A DNA stretch of 64,000 bases. Origin: VXPQ01 sp965232485 (GTDB taxonomy: Bacteria > Bacteroidota > Rhodothermia > Rhodothermales > VXPQ01). The position numbers and the translations under genes were made by a program. Numbering within the stretch: position 1 is the first letter of the stretch; the number at the start of each line of letters is the position of its first letter. Below are positions 46,910 to 56,379 of the stretch, in pieces. The notes beneath the pieces are model-generated. The model ran no database searches and was not told the origin of the DNA. It saw nothing but the letters and a program-made list of their open reading frames with translations. The stretch spans positions 806,001 through 870,000 of the forward strand of contig OZ246975.1 in the NCBI GenBank assembly GCA_965232485.1, in the 5' to 3' direction.

Positions 46910-47640
46910 GCGTCTACGGAAGCCATGCGTTCGGAGGCAGACTGAATGACGCTCACCAGATTGTAATCCGTGGCCGTGGTCACCTTAATGTTCAGGGCGC
47001 TTCCCTCCACCAGCGCCGCCGGACGACCGATATGCTGTACGAGCATCACATCGTCCGGGGCTTCGACGCCCTCGCTGCGCGCCGCGCGGTGCGCCTCTTC
47101 CAGCCAGGCGCGGCGAAAGGCTTGCGGCGTCTGCATGCGATAGAGGTGCGTCCGGTCCACGGTTTCGCCAAACTTGCCCCCGGAAACGAAACGCAACGTA
47201 TCCGAAACGGGCAACGCGAGGGACGCCGCTCCCTTCCCGATGGCGGTAAAAACCAACGTATCGATGCAATGTGCAGGGACAAAGGGACGCACCGCATCGT
47301 GCACAAGCACAATGTCCCTGTCGGGCGATACGGTTTCGGGCGAAGGAGCTGCCGCAAGCGCCGCCGCTACGGAAGCCTGTCGGCTGTCGCCGCCCGGCGT
47401 CACCGTATGGATTTTCCGGAACCCGCGGGAATCCAGATCCAGCGTCAACCACTTTATGTCGTCCTCCGGGGCAGCCACCACAATATGATTGACCCGGGGA
47501 TGCTTCTCGAATACGCGGAGCGTTTGCACGAGGAGCGGCGCACCGCCCAAGTCGCGGTATTGCTTGCGCTGCCCCCCCATGCGCATGCCGCTGCCCGCAG
47601 CCGGGATAAGTACGGTAACGATGGGCAGGGCGGTCTTCAC
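46906..47640 (-). CDS. ispD: 2-C-methyl-D-erythritol 4-phosphate cytidylyltransferase
   Basis: A roughly 244-residue enzyme of the MEP pathway that makes CDP-methylerythritol. The GTG at 47640 fits the family start (VKTALPIVTVLIPAAGSG). A longer frame to 47724 would overlap queA. Motifs are IPAAGSGMRMGGQRKQY, VHDAVRPFVP and RTHLYRMQTPQAFRR. The product feeds IspF after the IspE step; ispE is not in the window. Confidence 0.93.
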   Translation of the reverse strand: MKTALPIVTVLIPAAGSGMRMGGQRKQYRDLGGAPLLVQTLRVFEKHPRVNHIVVAAPEDDIKWLTLDLDSRGFRKIHTVTPGGDSRQASVAAALAAAPSPETVSPDRDIVLVHDAVRPFVPAHCIDTLVFTAIGKGAASLALPVSDTLRFVSGGKFGETVDRTHLYRMQTPQAFRRAWLEEAHRAARSEGVEAPDDVMLVQHIGRPAALVEGSALNIKVTTATDYNLVSVIQSASERMASVDA

Positions 47641-47698
47641 GGCGTTTCCAGGTCCACGAACAGGGAGAAGCGTCGGCGCAGCGCCAAAACCGGCGCGC

Positions 47699-48748
47699 CT
47701 ACAATATAAGCATCGCGTCCCCAAAGGAGAACAAGCGATATTCCTCCTTCACGGCAAGGCTGTAAGATTCCATAACGAAGTCGTGTCCGGCGAACGCCGC
47801 CGCAAGCATCAGCAGCGTGCTTCTGGGCTGATGAAAGTTCGTAAGCAGCCGCTCGGTGATTCTGAATTTATACGGGGGGCAAATGAATTTGTCGGTCCAC
47901 GCCATACCGGTGGGCTTGGACAAGTACGACGCAGAAAGGCTCGATTCGATAGCCCGCACCACCGTCGTGCCCGCCGCCGTGACCGTATGGTCCGGGGACA
48001 GCAACGCCTCGTTCACGGCGCTTGCGGTTTCCTCGGAAATAATAAAGCGCTCCGAATCCATGCGATGCTTGGTCATATCCTCCACGGCGACTGGACGAAA
48101 CGTGCCCAGGCCGACGTGCAGCGTAACGGGCATGATCCGAACGCCTTTGGCGCGAAGCGTTTCGATGAGTTCGGGCGTAAAATGCAGGCCGGCGGAAGGA
48201 ACCGCGACGGCGCCCCGCCTTTCTGCAAAAATGGTCTGGTAACGCTCCCGATCCTCCTCCTCTGCTGGGCGTTTTACGTAGGGCGGCAGCGGCGTTTTTC
48301 CAATCTCGTCTATTTTCGCATGGAGCTCCGCGCTCGTGCCTTCAAACACGAAGCGAATGGTTCGTCCCCGCGAAGTTGTGTTGTCGATCACTTCGGCGGC
48401 CAGGCCCCCGTGAAAGTACAACTTGTTGCCGATGCGAATCTTCCGCGCAGGATCCACGATCACGTCCCACAATTTGCTTTCGGCGTTCAATTCCCGAAGC
48501 AGGAACACCTGGATTTTCGCCCCTGTCTTTTCCTTGTTTCCGAACAAGCGAGCGGGAAAAACCTTGGTGTCGTTTACGACAATGACGTCCCCTTCCCGGA
48601 AGTATTCCGGAAGGTCTCGAATATGCCGGTGGCGGATCGTCCTGTTGGCCCGATCCAGCACCATGAGCCGAGCCGAATCGCGCGGTTCAGCGGGATACTT
48701 TGCAATGAGGTCCGGAGGAAAATCGTACTTGAAATTCGATACTTTCAT
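47699..48748 (-). CDS. queA: S-adenosylmethionine:tRNA ribosyltransferase-isomerase
   Basis: A 349-residue enzyme that transfers and rearranges the ribose of AdoMet onto preQ1 in tRNA to give epoxyqueuosine. The ATG at 48748 (MKVSNFKYDFPPDLIA) is the usual start; the TTG at 48796 is not. Conserved parts are DTKVFPARLFG, AVAVPSAGLHFTPELIETL, HVGLGTFRPV and FHQPRSTLLMLAAAF. A 9-bp palindromic hairpin lies 65 bp upstream of the start. Confidence 0.96.
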   Translation of the reverse strand: MKVSNFKYDFPPDLIAKYPAEPRDSARLMVLDRANRTIRHRHIRDLPEYFREGDVIVVNDTKVFPARLFGNKEKTGAKIQVFLLRELNAESKLWDVIVDPARKIRIGNKLYFHGGLAAEVIDNTTSRGRTIRFVFEGTSAELHAKIDEIGKTPLPPYVKRPAEEEDRERYQTIFAERRGAVAVPSAGLHFTPELIETLRAKGVRIMPVTLHVGLGTFRPVAVEDMTKHRMDSERFIISEETASAVNEALLSPDHTVTAAGTTVVRAIESSLSASYLSKPTGMAWTDKFICPPYKFRITERLLTNFHQPRSTLLMLAAAFAGHDFVMESYSLAVKEEYRLFSFGDAMLIL

Positions 48749-48812
48749 ACCGGATGTGCATGAAGAAAGGAAAAGGACCGCGCTGCAAACCCTCAAACGG
48801 GCGGGGTGTTTC

Positions 48813-48836
48813 CTGCATAGCGCAGAAGCTATGCAG
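48813..48836. promoter_or_regulatory. Perfect 9-bp palindromic hairpin in a divergent gap
   Basis: CTGCATAGC (48813-48821) is the exact reverse complement of GCTATGCAG (48828-48836), with a 6-nt loop. It sits in the 173-bp gap between queA and the divergent lipoprotein gene. The AT-rich stretch right of it (ATGTTTTTGATATTTTT) may be promoter DNA. It could be an operator or a leader-RNA hairpin of queA. It does not show the preQ1 riboswitch pattern that I know. Confidence 0.4.
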
Positions 48837-48921
48837 CCAAAAATTTCTTTCCCGGCAAAAATGTTTTTGATATTTTTGGATCGTATCCGTTCCGGCGCCG
48901 CTTTGCCGCATCGTTATCGCC

Positions 48922-49461
48922 TTGCCTGTGCGTTTCCCTGCCTTGCCTTCGACCGCGTCGCCCCACGCATGCGCATTCGCTCGCCCTTCCTGGCCCTGGG
49001 CGACGGCATGCATCGCGGCCGTCTTGCTTGCCGCCTGCGACCAGGGCTTTGCCCCGCCCGACGCGCCGCCAACCGGCGCGATCGTGGTCGATATTACCTA
49101 TGAAAACTACCCGGAAACCTGGCCCGCCGCCGAAAATATTTACGAATTGCTGTTTGTCGCCCTGCGCTTTGTCCCGAAGGACACCACCGATTTTCTGCAA
49201 CTCAACCGGCTTGTTTTCAGCGACCGTTTGCAGTTTCATGTGGAGCGGCAGACCGTAACGCTCGACAGCGTGGCGGCAGGCGTATACCCTTACTCCGGCG
49301 TTGCCCACAAGTACGGCCCCGAACTGTTCGACTGGCGCCCTGTTGGCCTCGTGGAAGAAAACGGAGGCATTATCGTTGTATCCTCCGGGGAAATCACCCG
49401 CGTCTCCATGTCGGCCGATTTTCTTGATCCGCCCCCATTCCCTCCTCCCGACAGCCCATGA
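48922..49461 (+). CDS. Lipoprotein coupled to a TonB receptor
   Basis: A 179-residue predicted lipoprotein with lipobox LLAACDQG near residue 36. It has an unusually long N-terminal segment before the signal core, so the true start could be an internal one. The mature part is a beta-rich domain with LFVALRFVPKDT, VTLDSVAAGVYPYSGVAHKYG and a C-terminal proline run. I do not recognise the family. Its stop overlaps the start of the TonB-dependent receptor gene by 4 nt (ATGA), suggesting a surface-exposed ligand-binding or assembly partner. Confidence 0.72.
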   Translation: MPVRFPALPSTASPHACAFARPSWPWATACIAAVLLAACDQGFAPPDAPPTGAIVVDITYENYPETWPAAENIYELLFVALRFVPKDTTDFLQLNRLVFSDRLQFHVERQTVTLDSVAAGVYPYSGVAHKYGPELFDWRPVGLVEENGGIIVVSSGEITRVSMSADFLDPPPFPPPDSP

Positions 49462-51707
49462 CGATCCGGAAAACATGGCGGCGGCTGGCGATCGGCTTGT
49501 GCGCATTGTGGAGCCTGGGCGGAATGCAGGCCGCCGAAGCCCAGCAGGGCGTCGTTGCAGGCCGCGTAATCGACGCGACAGGCGAGCCGCTGCCCGGGGT
49601 CAATGTCGTGCTCCTCGGAACGACGTACGGCGCAGCGTCGGCGGCGGACGGAACCTGGCGCATCGGGGCGGCGCCCGCCGGGTCCTACCGAATACAAGCC
49701 TCTATCGTGGGGTTCGCCACCGCAGTGCAGCCCGTCAATATAGCGGCAGGCCAAACGACGCAAATCGATTTCGTCCTGGAATCCATTGCCGTAGAGTCCC
49801 GTGAAATCATCGTCACGACCACGCGCCGCACCAAAGTCGCAAGCGAAACCGCCGCGAGCGTAAGCGTGCTTACCGCCGAGGACCTCGTGACGCGCAACGT
49901 GCTTGCCCTGGACGACGCCTTGCAATACGTCCCCGGCGTACAACTGACCGGAAACGAGGTGAACATCCGGGGTTCCTCCGGATTCTCCTACAACACGGGG
50001 AGCCGGGTGCTGCTGCTTGTAGACGGCATGCCCATGCTGAGCCCCGATGCGGAACGCATTCCATTCGACCTGATCCCGGTGCATCAAATAGAGCGGATCG
50101 AAGTGCTCAAGGGACCGGGCTCCGCGCTGTACGGCGGCGGGGCGCTGGGCGGCATTATTCATATCGTCACGAAAACCTACCCTGCCCGACCCGAAACGCA
50201 TCTGGAAGCATACGGAGGAGCATACCAGCCGGCGCGCCACGATATATGGCGACGGGAATGGAAAGCATCCGCGAATCCGAGGCCCCTCGGCGGCGTCGCC
50301 GTCAACCATGCGCGCCCCCTGAGCGCGAGTACGGGCCTGTGGACGAATGTAACCTACCGGTACGACGCTGGCTACCTGAACATGGACAATGCCCGAAGTT
50401 TCCAGGGGTTTTCAAAGTTCACCTGGCATGTGTCGCCCGATTCCCGCATCGATATTCTTGCGGGCGCCGTCCGGGAAACAAGCGATACCTTCATCTACTG
50501 GAACGGCGCGCGCGATGCGCTGAATCCGGGCAGCATCGAGATTGGCGGCTCCAGCAGTTCCTCGGGCGCAACCGACAATCGGATACAACATTTCAGCTTG
50601 ACGCCCGCCTATGCGAACGCGCTGTCCGCCCGTGCCCTGTTGCAGGTGAAAACACGCCTGCTGGGCGTCCTGATTCAGCCGCTCGACGACGAGAAAAAAC
50701 CGAAGCCGCTATCGAGCGGAACGGTCGGATTCCGGTACGGCGGCGAGGCCCAGATCGACTACGAACCGGCGCCCGGGCGATACATTATTGCGGGCGTATC
50801 CGGCGACGCGAACGTTGCGAATTCGAGCTTTACCGGCGACGACGCGCCCAGCGGCCAGCCCGAAATAGCCGGATTCGCCCAGTGGGAAGAAGAAGTCGGA
50901 CGCGTCCGCCTCACGGGCGGCCTGCGTTTCGATAGCTACCGCATCCATCAGGGAGCCGCCTTGCGCAAGCTGAGCCCTCGCGCCAGCGCCACAATCGGGT
51001 TCGGGGAGGCATGGACCTTGCGGCTTGCGTACGGCGAAGGGTTTCGGGCGCCCAGCGTACTGGAGCGATTCGTCGAAAGCAGCAGCTACCTGCCCATCGT
51101 GTCGAACCCGGACCTGAGGCCGGAAACCAGTCGAAGTTACGAACTGGGCGTACGGGGACAGCCGGCGCCCGGCGGCGTTTCGCGCTTCACAATCGACGCA
51201 GCCCTGTTTCTGAGTCAGTATCGGGAACTCATTGAACCCAAATTCGCCCCGGAAGCGCGCTCTTTTCGGTTCGCCAATTTCACCAGGGCCCGCATCCGCG
51301 GCGGCGAACTGGAATTGCGCGCCTATGCGACCCCCCTTCGCGCCTCGCTGCACGCGGGATATACCTGGCTTGATGCGGAAGACCTCGAAATCAACGAGCC
51401 GCTGGCCTTTCGCTCGACCCATCTTCTGAAGGCGGGCGCCGCCTGGACGATCGGGCCCATCGAATGCGGCGCGGATTTTCGGTGGGCGTCGGCCCCGCAA
51501 CGGGTCGATTCGGACTTTGCCCTGTTCGTCCCCGACGCCGAATTGAGTACGCCCCTGCAGGTCCTTGACGTACGCATCGGGTCTTCGTGGCGCGGCGTCG
51601 CCGCTACGCTGCATATACGGAATGCGCTGAATTACCACTACCTCTCTCGCCCCGCGCTACTCGGCCCGCCGCGGCACGCCTTCCTGCAAATCTCGACCCG
51701 ATTTTAA
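49458..51707 (+). CDS. TonB-dependent outer-membrane receptor
   Basis: A 749-residue receptor with a signal peptide. It begins with a carboxypeptidase-regulatory-like domain (GVVAGRVIDATGEPLPGVNV), as in Bacteroidota transporters. A plug domain follows (LDDALQYVPGVQL, NIRGSSGFSYNTGSRVLLL, IEVLKGPGSALYGGGALGG), then a 22-strand barrel whose C-terminus ends in Phe (HAFLQISTRF). The plug and barrel most resemble BtuB/CirA-type receptors for cobalamin or siderophores, but the substrate cannot be told from sequence. It is coupled to the lipoprotein gene upstream. Confidence 0.9.
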   Translation: MTIRKTWRRLAIGLCALWSLGGMQAAEAQQGVVAGRVIDATGEPLPGVNVVLLGTTYGAASAADGTWRIGAAPAGSYRIQASIVGFATAVQPVNIAAGQTTQIDFVLESIAVESREIIVTTTRRTKVASETAASVSVLTAEDLVTRNVLALDDALQYVPGVQLTGNEVNIRGSSGFSYNTGSRVLLLVDGMPMLSPDAERIPFDLIPVHQIERIEVLKGPGSALYGGGALGGIIHIVTKTYPARPETHLEAYGGAYQPARHDIWRREWKASANPRPLGGVAVNHARPLSASTGLWTNVTYRYDAGYLNMDNARSFQGFSKFTWHVSPDSRIDILAGAVRETSDTFIYWNGARDALNPGSIEIGGSSSSSGATDNRIQHFSLTPAYANALSARALLQVKTRLLGVLIQPLDDEKKPKPLSSGTVGFRYGGEAQIDYEPAPGRYIIAGVSGDANVANSSFTGDDAPSGQPEIAGFAQWEEEVGRVRLTGGLRFDSYRIHQGAALRKLSPRASATIGFGEAWTLRLAYGEGFRAPSVLERFVESSSYLPIVSNPDLRPETSRSYELGVRGQPAPGGVSRFTIDAALFLSQYRELIEPKFAPEARSFRFANFTRARIRGGELELRAYATPLRASLHAGYTWLDAEDLEINEPLAFRSTHLLKAGAAWTIGPIECGADFRWASAPQRVDSDFALFVPDAELSTPLQVLDVRIGSSWRGVAATLHIRNALNYHYLSRPALLGPPRHAFLQISTRF

Positions 51708-51851
51708 GGATACGCTGATCAAAACTGCTTCGCTTGCATGCGTAAAGCACGACATGGCGGCGGCGTTGAAATCAGCGCAAAACACGGCGGATTCCGTGCG
51801 CCGCGGTCGCGAAGCGCCTTTCGGGAGACTGCGAGGAACGCGCTGGCTGCG

Positions 51852-53873
51852 TCATTCCGCCAGCAAAGCCTGCGCCTGCGCCAGCACATTATCGGCGGTA
51901 AAGCCAAATTTCTGCATGGCTACGGCGCCCGGGGCGGACGCCCCGAACCCCGTCATGCCGATCACGGCGCCATCAAGACCCACGTACCGCTCCCATCCTG
52001 TCGCTGCGCCTGCTTCCACGGCAAGGCGCTTCCGCGCGTCCCGGGGCAGAACTGCTTCCCGGTACGCTGCAGGCTGCTGCTCGAAGAGCTCCCACGACGG
52101 CATGCTGACCGCCTGCGCCGCAACGCCCGCCTCGCGAAGCTGGTCGGCGGCCGCCGCCACATGTTGCACCTCGCTCCCCGTGCCGATCAACACGATGTCC
52201 GGCGTGCCCGGGCAAGCGCGCACGACATAAGCGCCGCGGCGAAGTCCTTCCCCCGTTCCTTCGAGCGTCGGCAGGCCTTGCCGCGTAAGAATCAAGGCGA
52301 TGGGACCGTCCCGCCACTCGATGGCCAACTTCCAGGCCTCGACCGTTTCGGCGGCGTCGGCAGGGCGAATCACCGTAAGGTCCGGTATGGCCCGCAGAGA
52401 CATGATATGCTCTATGGGCTGATGGGTCGGGCCGTCTTCGCCAAGGCCGATGGAGTCGTGCGTAAATATATAGAGGACGGGCGTCTTCATCAGCGCGCTG
52501 AGTCGCACGGCGGGGCGCATATAGTCGCTGAAAACCAGAAACGTGGCGCAATAAGGCCGCACTGCGCCATGCAACGCCATCCCGTTGCAGGCCGACGCCA
52601 TGGCGTGCTCGCGAACCCCGAAACGCAAGTATCCGCCCGCCGGCGATGTTTTCTGAAAATCCTCGCGGCCTTGCACCGCGGTATTGTTCGAAGGCGTCAG
52701 GTCCGCAGAACCGCCCACAAGAAACGGCGCGGAAGGGGCCAGTGCGTTCAGGGCTTTGCCGCTGGCCGCGCGCGTGGCCTGCACGACCCCCGCCCTGGGA
52801 ATCTCCATGCGCGCTGCCCAGCCTTCCGCAAGAGACCCGCTTCGCCACGCATCGAATGCCGCGGCCTGCTCTGGATAGCGCTCCCGGTAGGCCGCAAGTC
52901 GCGCCTCCCATGCGGCGTACGCGGCGCGCCCCGCAGGCAAAAACGCATCGCGCAGGTGTGCGTAAACCTCGTCCGGCACGAAAAAGGTCTTGTCTTCGGG
53001 CCACCCAAGGTTTCGTTTGGCCAACGCGACTTCCTCTTCTCCCAGCGGAGAACCGTGGGACGAAGCAGACCCCGCCTTATTGGGACTGCCGTATCCGATC
53101 ACGGTGCGCACGGCGATTAAAGACGGGCGCCCGGATTCGGCGCGAGCGCCATGCAACGCCCCGTCAATGGCTTCCAGGTCGTTCCCGTCGGCAACCTGGT
53201 CTACATGCCAACCGTAAGCGTCAAAGCGTTGCAGCACGTTTTCCGTAAAAGCCAGGTCTGTTCCGCCATCGATGGAAATGCCGTTGTCGTCGTACAGAAA
53301 GATGAGTTTACCCAACCCGAGATGCCCGGCCAGCGACGCCGCCTCGTGCGAAACGCCTTCCATAAGGTCTCCATCCGAGCAAACGCCATACGTGAAATGG
53401 TCCACGACGTCGAAGCCGGGCTGATTGAAACGCGCCGCAAGATGCTTCTCGGCAATGGCCATGCCCACCGCATTCGCAAACCCCTGTCCCAGCGGCCCGG
53501 TCGTTGTTTCGACGCCCGCTGCAAGGAAATTTTCCGGGTGTCCTGGCGTAATGCTGCCCCACTGCCGAAAATTTTTAATCTCCTCCATCGGCATGGAATA
53601 ACCGGCAAGGTGCAGCAAGCCATACAGCAACATGGAGCCATGCCCGGCGGAAAGCACGAACCGGTCCCGATCGAACCAGTCCGGATGGGCGGGACTATGC
53701 TTCATGTGGCGCTTCCAGAGCACATAAGCCATGGAAGCCGCTCCCATGGGCATGCCGGGATGTCCGCTGCGAGCCGCCTGGACCGCATCGACGGCGAGAA
53801 AACGCAAGGCGTTGACAGAAAGGCGGGCGCTATCCTGTTCCGTAGAACCGGACGACGAAAACGAGGCGCTCAC
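51852..53873 (-). CDS. tkt: Transketolase
   Basis: A 673-residue thiamine diphosphate enzyme of the pentose phosphate pathway. It moves two-carbon units between ketoses and aldoses. The GTG at 53873 overlaps the stop of the VKOR-DsbA gene by 4 nt (GTGA); a frame extending to 53909 lies wholly inside that gene. Motifs are ARSGHPGMPMGAA, the TPP-binding CSDGDLMEGVSHEAASLAGH and DDNGISIDG, plus GGSADLTPSN and FGVREHAM. Pairing with a disulphide-bond gene is unusual and probably incidental. Confidence 0.95.
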   Translation of the reverse strand: MSASFSSSGSTEQDSARLSVNALRFLAVDAVQAARSGHPGMPMGAASMAYVLWKRHMKHSPAHPDWFDRDRFVLSAGHGSMLLYGLLHLAGYSMPMEEIKNFRQWGSITPGHPENFLAAGVETTTGPLGQGFANAVGMAIAEKHLAARFNQPGFDVVDHFTYGVCSDGDLMEGVSHEAASLAGHLGLGKLIFLYDDNGISIDGGTDLAFTENVLQRFDAYGWHVDQVADGNDLEAIDGALHGARAESGRPSLIAVRTVIGYGSPNKAGSASSHGSPLGEEEVALAKRNLGWPEDKTFFVPDEVYAHLRDAFLPAGRAAYAAWEARLAAYRERYPEQAAAFDAWRSGSLAEGWAARMEIPRAGVVQATRAASGKALNALAPSAPFLVGGSADLTPSNNTAVQGREDFQKTSPAGGYLRFGVREHAMASACNGMALHGAVRPYCATFLVFSDYMRPAVRLSALMKTPVLYIFTHDSIGLGEDGPTHQPIEHIMSLRAIPDLTVIRPADAAETVEAWKLAIEWRDGPIALILTRQGLPTLEGTGEGLRRGAYVVRACPGTPDIVLIGTGSEVQHVAAAADQLREAGVAAQAVSMPSWELFEQQPAAYREAVLPRDARKRLAVEAGAATGWERYVGLDGAVIGMTGFGASAPGAVAMQKFGFTADNVLAQAQALLAE

Positions 53874-55153
53874 GAGCTGGCCGCCTCCTCGATCAGTTGT
53901 TGCAAACATTCAACGGTATGGGATTCCGTAGCCACGAAACGCCCGTTGATCAGGACGGTGGGCGTCTGGTTCACGCCAATCTCGATCGCCTCGCTTCGTT
54001 GTTGTTCCAGCGTACGGCGGTACAAGCGGCTATCCAGGCGCTGCATAAGCACATCCGGATTCATTCCAATCTCTTCGGCGATCTCGCGCAATTGCTCCCG
54101 GGACAGGCCGGTTTGCGGATTCTGCATTTCGAACTGCGCGTCAAGCATCGCAAAGAATTTCTTGTCCCGGCTCGCCGCATATAGCGCTTCCGACTGCTCG
54201 ATGGAGTGGTTCCACAGCACAAACGGCTTGAATACGAAAAACGCGCGATCGGCATGCGATTGCATCACCGGCGTCATCACTGCATGAAACGTTTTGCAGT
54301 GGTAACAATTGGGATCGAAATATTCGATGACCGTAACCGGCGCATCTGCGTCCCCTACCGTTGGATCGAACAGGTTGACGAGGCGACGAAAATCCTCTAC
54401 CGGCTCTTTCTCGGGATCGTACGCGCAGGCGGAAGAGGCCAGCGCGGGCGCGGCTTCGCCTGCATCCGGCGGAGAAAACGCTTCGGAGGCCGGTGCGTCC
54501 GTTTCCGTTTCGGCGGCGAACACATCGGGAAGTTCCGGTTCGTACTGGTCGAAATACATGGCGTCCGCCGCTATAATCGTTCCGACAAGCAGCAGAAGTC
54601 CACCCATCCAGAGTATTTCGCGCAAGGGCTTGGGAGTCATGTTACTGGGAGATTCGGTATCGGTAGTGGAAACGGGAGATAATTTCACGTCCAGGCCATG
54701 CAAGATAGCAAGCAGCGCGACAATCCCTGCGGATATAAGGCAGAGGATGCATAATTGCTCCAGCACAGCTATCTGATAATAAACAAGATAACCCGAGTAT
54801 GCCAATCCAAAGGCGACAAGCGCCGCGCGGGCGGCCTTGCAAAACGCGCGCTTGCCCAGAAAATTCCAGGCGACGGCCAGCGTCAGGAGGGCTATGGCTG
54901 CGTAGAACGACATACCCCACAGGGCATTGGACACGCCAAGGAAAACGCCGGCCGCGCTGCCTGTTACGGCCCCGCAGTCGAACAGGGCGCCGGTGAGCGC
55001 CGAACCGGAAAAACCGGTGCATCCCTGGGCGAATCCGCTCTGCTTCTGGATCGCTATGTGCGCAGCGTCAAGCAGGCCCAGAAGGGCGAGAATATAGATT
55101 GCGCGGTCGATCAGAGCGCGCCGGGAATCGAAGCGATGCAAATAACGGAACAT
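53870..55153 (-). CDS. VKOR - DsbA-like thioredoxin fusion
   Basis: A 427-residue membrane protein from the ATG at 55153 (MFRYLHRFDSRRALIDR). The N-terminal half is a vitamin K epoxide reductase domain of about five transmembrane segments, with loop cysteine FDCGAV and the active-site pair Cys135-Cys138 in CILC. A linker follows, then a periplasmic thioredoxin-fold DsbA domain with Cys283-Cys286 (NCYHCK) and the cis-proline loop TPTVLINGRF. The fusion would oxidise protein thiols directly and pass electrons to quinone in the membrane. It replaces DsbA plus DsbB. Confidence 0.9.
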   Translation of the reverse strand: MFRYLHRFDSRRALIDRAIYILALLGLLDAAHIAIQKQSGFAQGCTGFSGSALTGALFDCGAVTGSAAGVFLGVSNALWGMSFYAAIALLTLAVAWNFLGKRAFCKAARAALVAFGLAYSGYLVYYQIAVLEQLCILCLISAGIVALLAILHGLDVKLSPVSTTDTESPSNMTPKPLREILWMGGLLLLVGTIIAADAMYFDQYEPELPDVFAAETETDAPASEAFSPPDAGEAAPALASSACAYDPEKEPVEDFRRLVNLFDPTVGDADAPVTVIEYFDPNCYHCKTFHAVMTPVMQSHADRAFFVFKPFVLWNHSIEQSEALYAASRDKKFFAMLDAQFEMQNPQTGLSREQLREIAEEIGMNPDVLMQRLDSRLYRRTLEQQRSEAIEIGVNQTPTVLINGRFVATESHTVECLQQLIEEAASS

Positions 55154-55184
55154 GGAACGCGCGGCGGAAAGAAACAGGCCGGAC

Positions 55185-55199
55185 TTAATCAGAGCATCC
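55185..55199. repeat. Dispersed 15-bp motif, copy 2
   Basis: TTAATCAGAGCATCC lies in the 178-bp divergent gap between the VKOR fusion and the MscS gene, 32 bp upstream of the VKOR start. Nothing else stands out in this gap. Confidence 0.5.
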
Positions 55200-55331
55200 A
55201 ATATCCGAAAACCCCGACGCCCCGGCTTATGATCCCGGCAAAATGCGCAATGCAATCCGTATGCGCTGCATTTCGTACATTAGGGCCGGAGCAAAAACAA
55301 GGCGGGCCAAAAAAACAAGGCATATCCCGAT

Positions 55332-56285
55332 ATGTCCATCAGGGATTTTTTTCAAAGCGAACGGTTGCAGTCTTTCCTCGCCGGAGGCGCGGGGCAGGAT
55401 TTACTGATTTCCGCCCTGCTTGCGCTGGGCGCGATGATTCTGGGATACGCTCTTCGCCGCCTGCTGTCTCGCTATGTCGAAGACCCGGACCGGCGTTACC
55501 GGGCCTCGAAAATGGTCGGGCGGCTGCTCGGCCTGTTCACGGCGCTGGCCATCCTCTTCGTATGGTCGGCGGGACAGGGACCCGGACCCGCCACCATCCT
55601 CACCGTGGTCGGCGCCGGGCTCGCCATCGCCATGCGGGACGTGCTCCTTTCGTTCGCCGCATGGATTCATATGCTGATTCGGGCGCCCTACCAGAGCGGA
55701 GACCGGATTGAAGTGAATGGGCTGCAAGGCGATGTGATCGATATTCGGCCCCTGCATAGCACGCTGATGGAAACGGGGGGCCTGGTCGACGGCGGGCAGA
55801 GCACGGGCCGCATCGTGCATATCCCGAACAACTGGTTATACCAGCATGGGGTATATAATTACACGCAAGGCTTCCGATTCATCTGGAACGAAATTCTTTT
55901 TACCGTCACCTTCCGATCGAACTGGCGGGCGGCCCGGGACATCCTCGCGCAACTGGCCTCCGAAGCGACCGGCCCCGTAGAAGAACAAGCCCGGGAAGAA
56001 CTCCGGAAAATGTCCCGCGAGTATCTCGTGTATTACGAAACGCTGACGCCATTCGTATACGCGCGCGTAACGCAAAACGGGATTCTCCTTTCCCTCCGGC
56101 ACCTGACCGAGGTGCGCAAGCGGCGCAATATGGAGCATATGCTCACGATACGCGCCCTTGAAGCATTCCTGAAACGCGGAGACATAGAACTCGCCTACAC
56201 GATGATCGGCCACGGACCGGGCGCAAGCCAGTCAGGCGACATTGCGCCGGACGCGCTTTCCCAGACGCCCGACCACACGCCTTAA
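55332..56285 (+). CDS. MscS-family mechanosensitive channel
   Basis: A 317-residue membrane protein. There are three N-terminal hydrophobic helices, the last (ATILTVVGAGLAIAMRDVLL) being the small-residue-rich pore helix. The MscS beta domain follows (YQSGDRIEVNGLQGDVIDI) with RIVHIPNNWLYQHGVYNY. The C-terminal tail is charged and extends past the usual domain. It would release osmolytes on hypo-osmotic shock. The stop codon is inside copy 3 of the dispersed motif. Confidence 0.9.
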   Translation: MSIRDFFQSERLQSFLAGGAGQDLLISALLALGAMILGYALRRLLSRYVEDPDRRYRASKMVGRLLGLFTALAILFVWSAGQGPGPATILTVVGAGLAIAMRDVLLSFAAWIHMLIRAPYQSGDRIEVNGLQGDVIDIRPLHSTLMETGGLVDGGQSTGRIVHIPNNWLYQHGVYNYTQGFRFIWNEILFTVTFRSNWRAARDILAQLASEATGPVEEQAREELRKMSREYLVYYETLTPFVYARVTQNGILLSLRHLTEVRKRRNMEHMLTIRALEAFLKRGDIELAYTMIGHGPGASQSGDIAPDALSQTPDHTP

Positions 56286-56309
56286 TCAGAGCGTCCTTAA
56301 TTATTAAGG
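56282..56309. repeat. Dispersed motif copy 3 and adjoining palindrome
   Basis: TTAATCAGAGCGTCC (56282-56296) overlaps the MscS stop codon. It merges into the palindrome CCTTAATTATTAAGG (56295-56309), which could act as a bidirectional terminator or a protein site ahead of trpE. The 94-bp gap shows no clear trp attenuator or leader peptide. Confidence 0.5.
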
Positions 56310-56379
56310 CGCAAAATTTCGCCTCCTCATTTTTTAAACCGCCCCGGCGCGCGCCGCCCTGCCCGACCCAAATCAGGCC

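Noticed and set aside
56286..56379. trp attenuator or leader peptide upstream of trpE
   Set aside because: No short ORF with Trp codons and no alternative hairpins are visible in the 94-bp gap.
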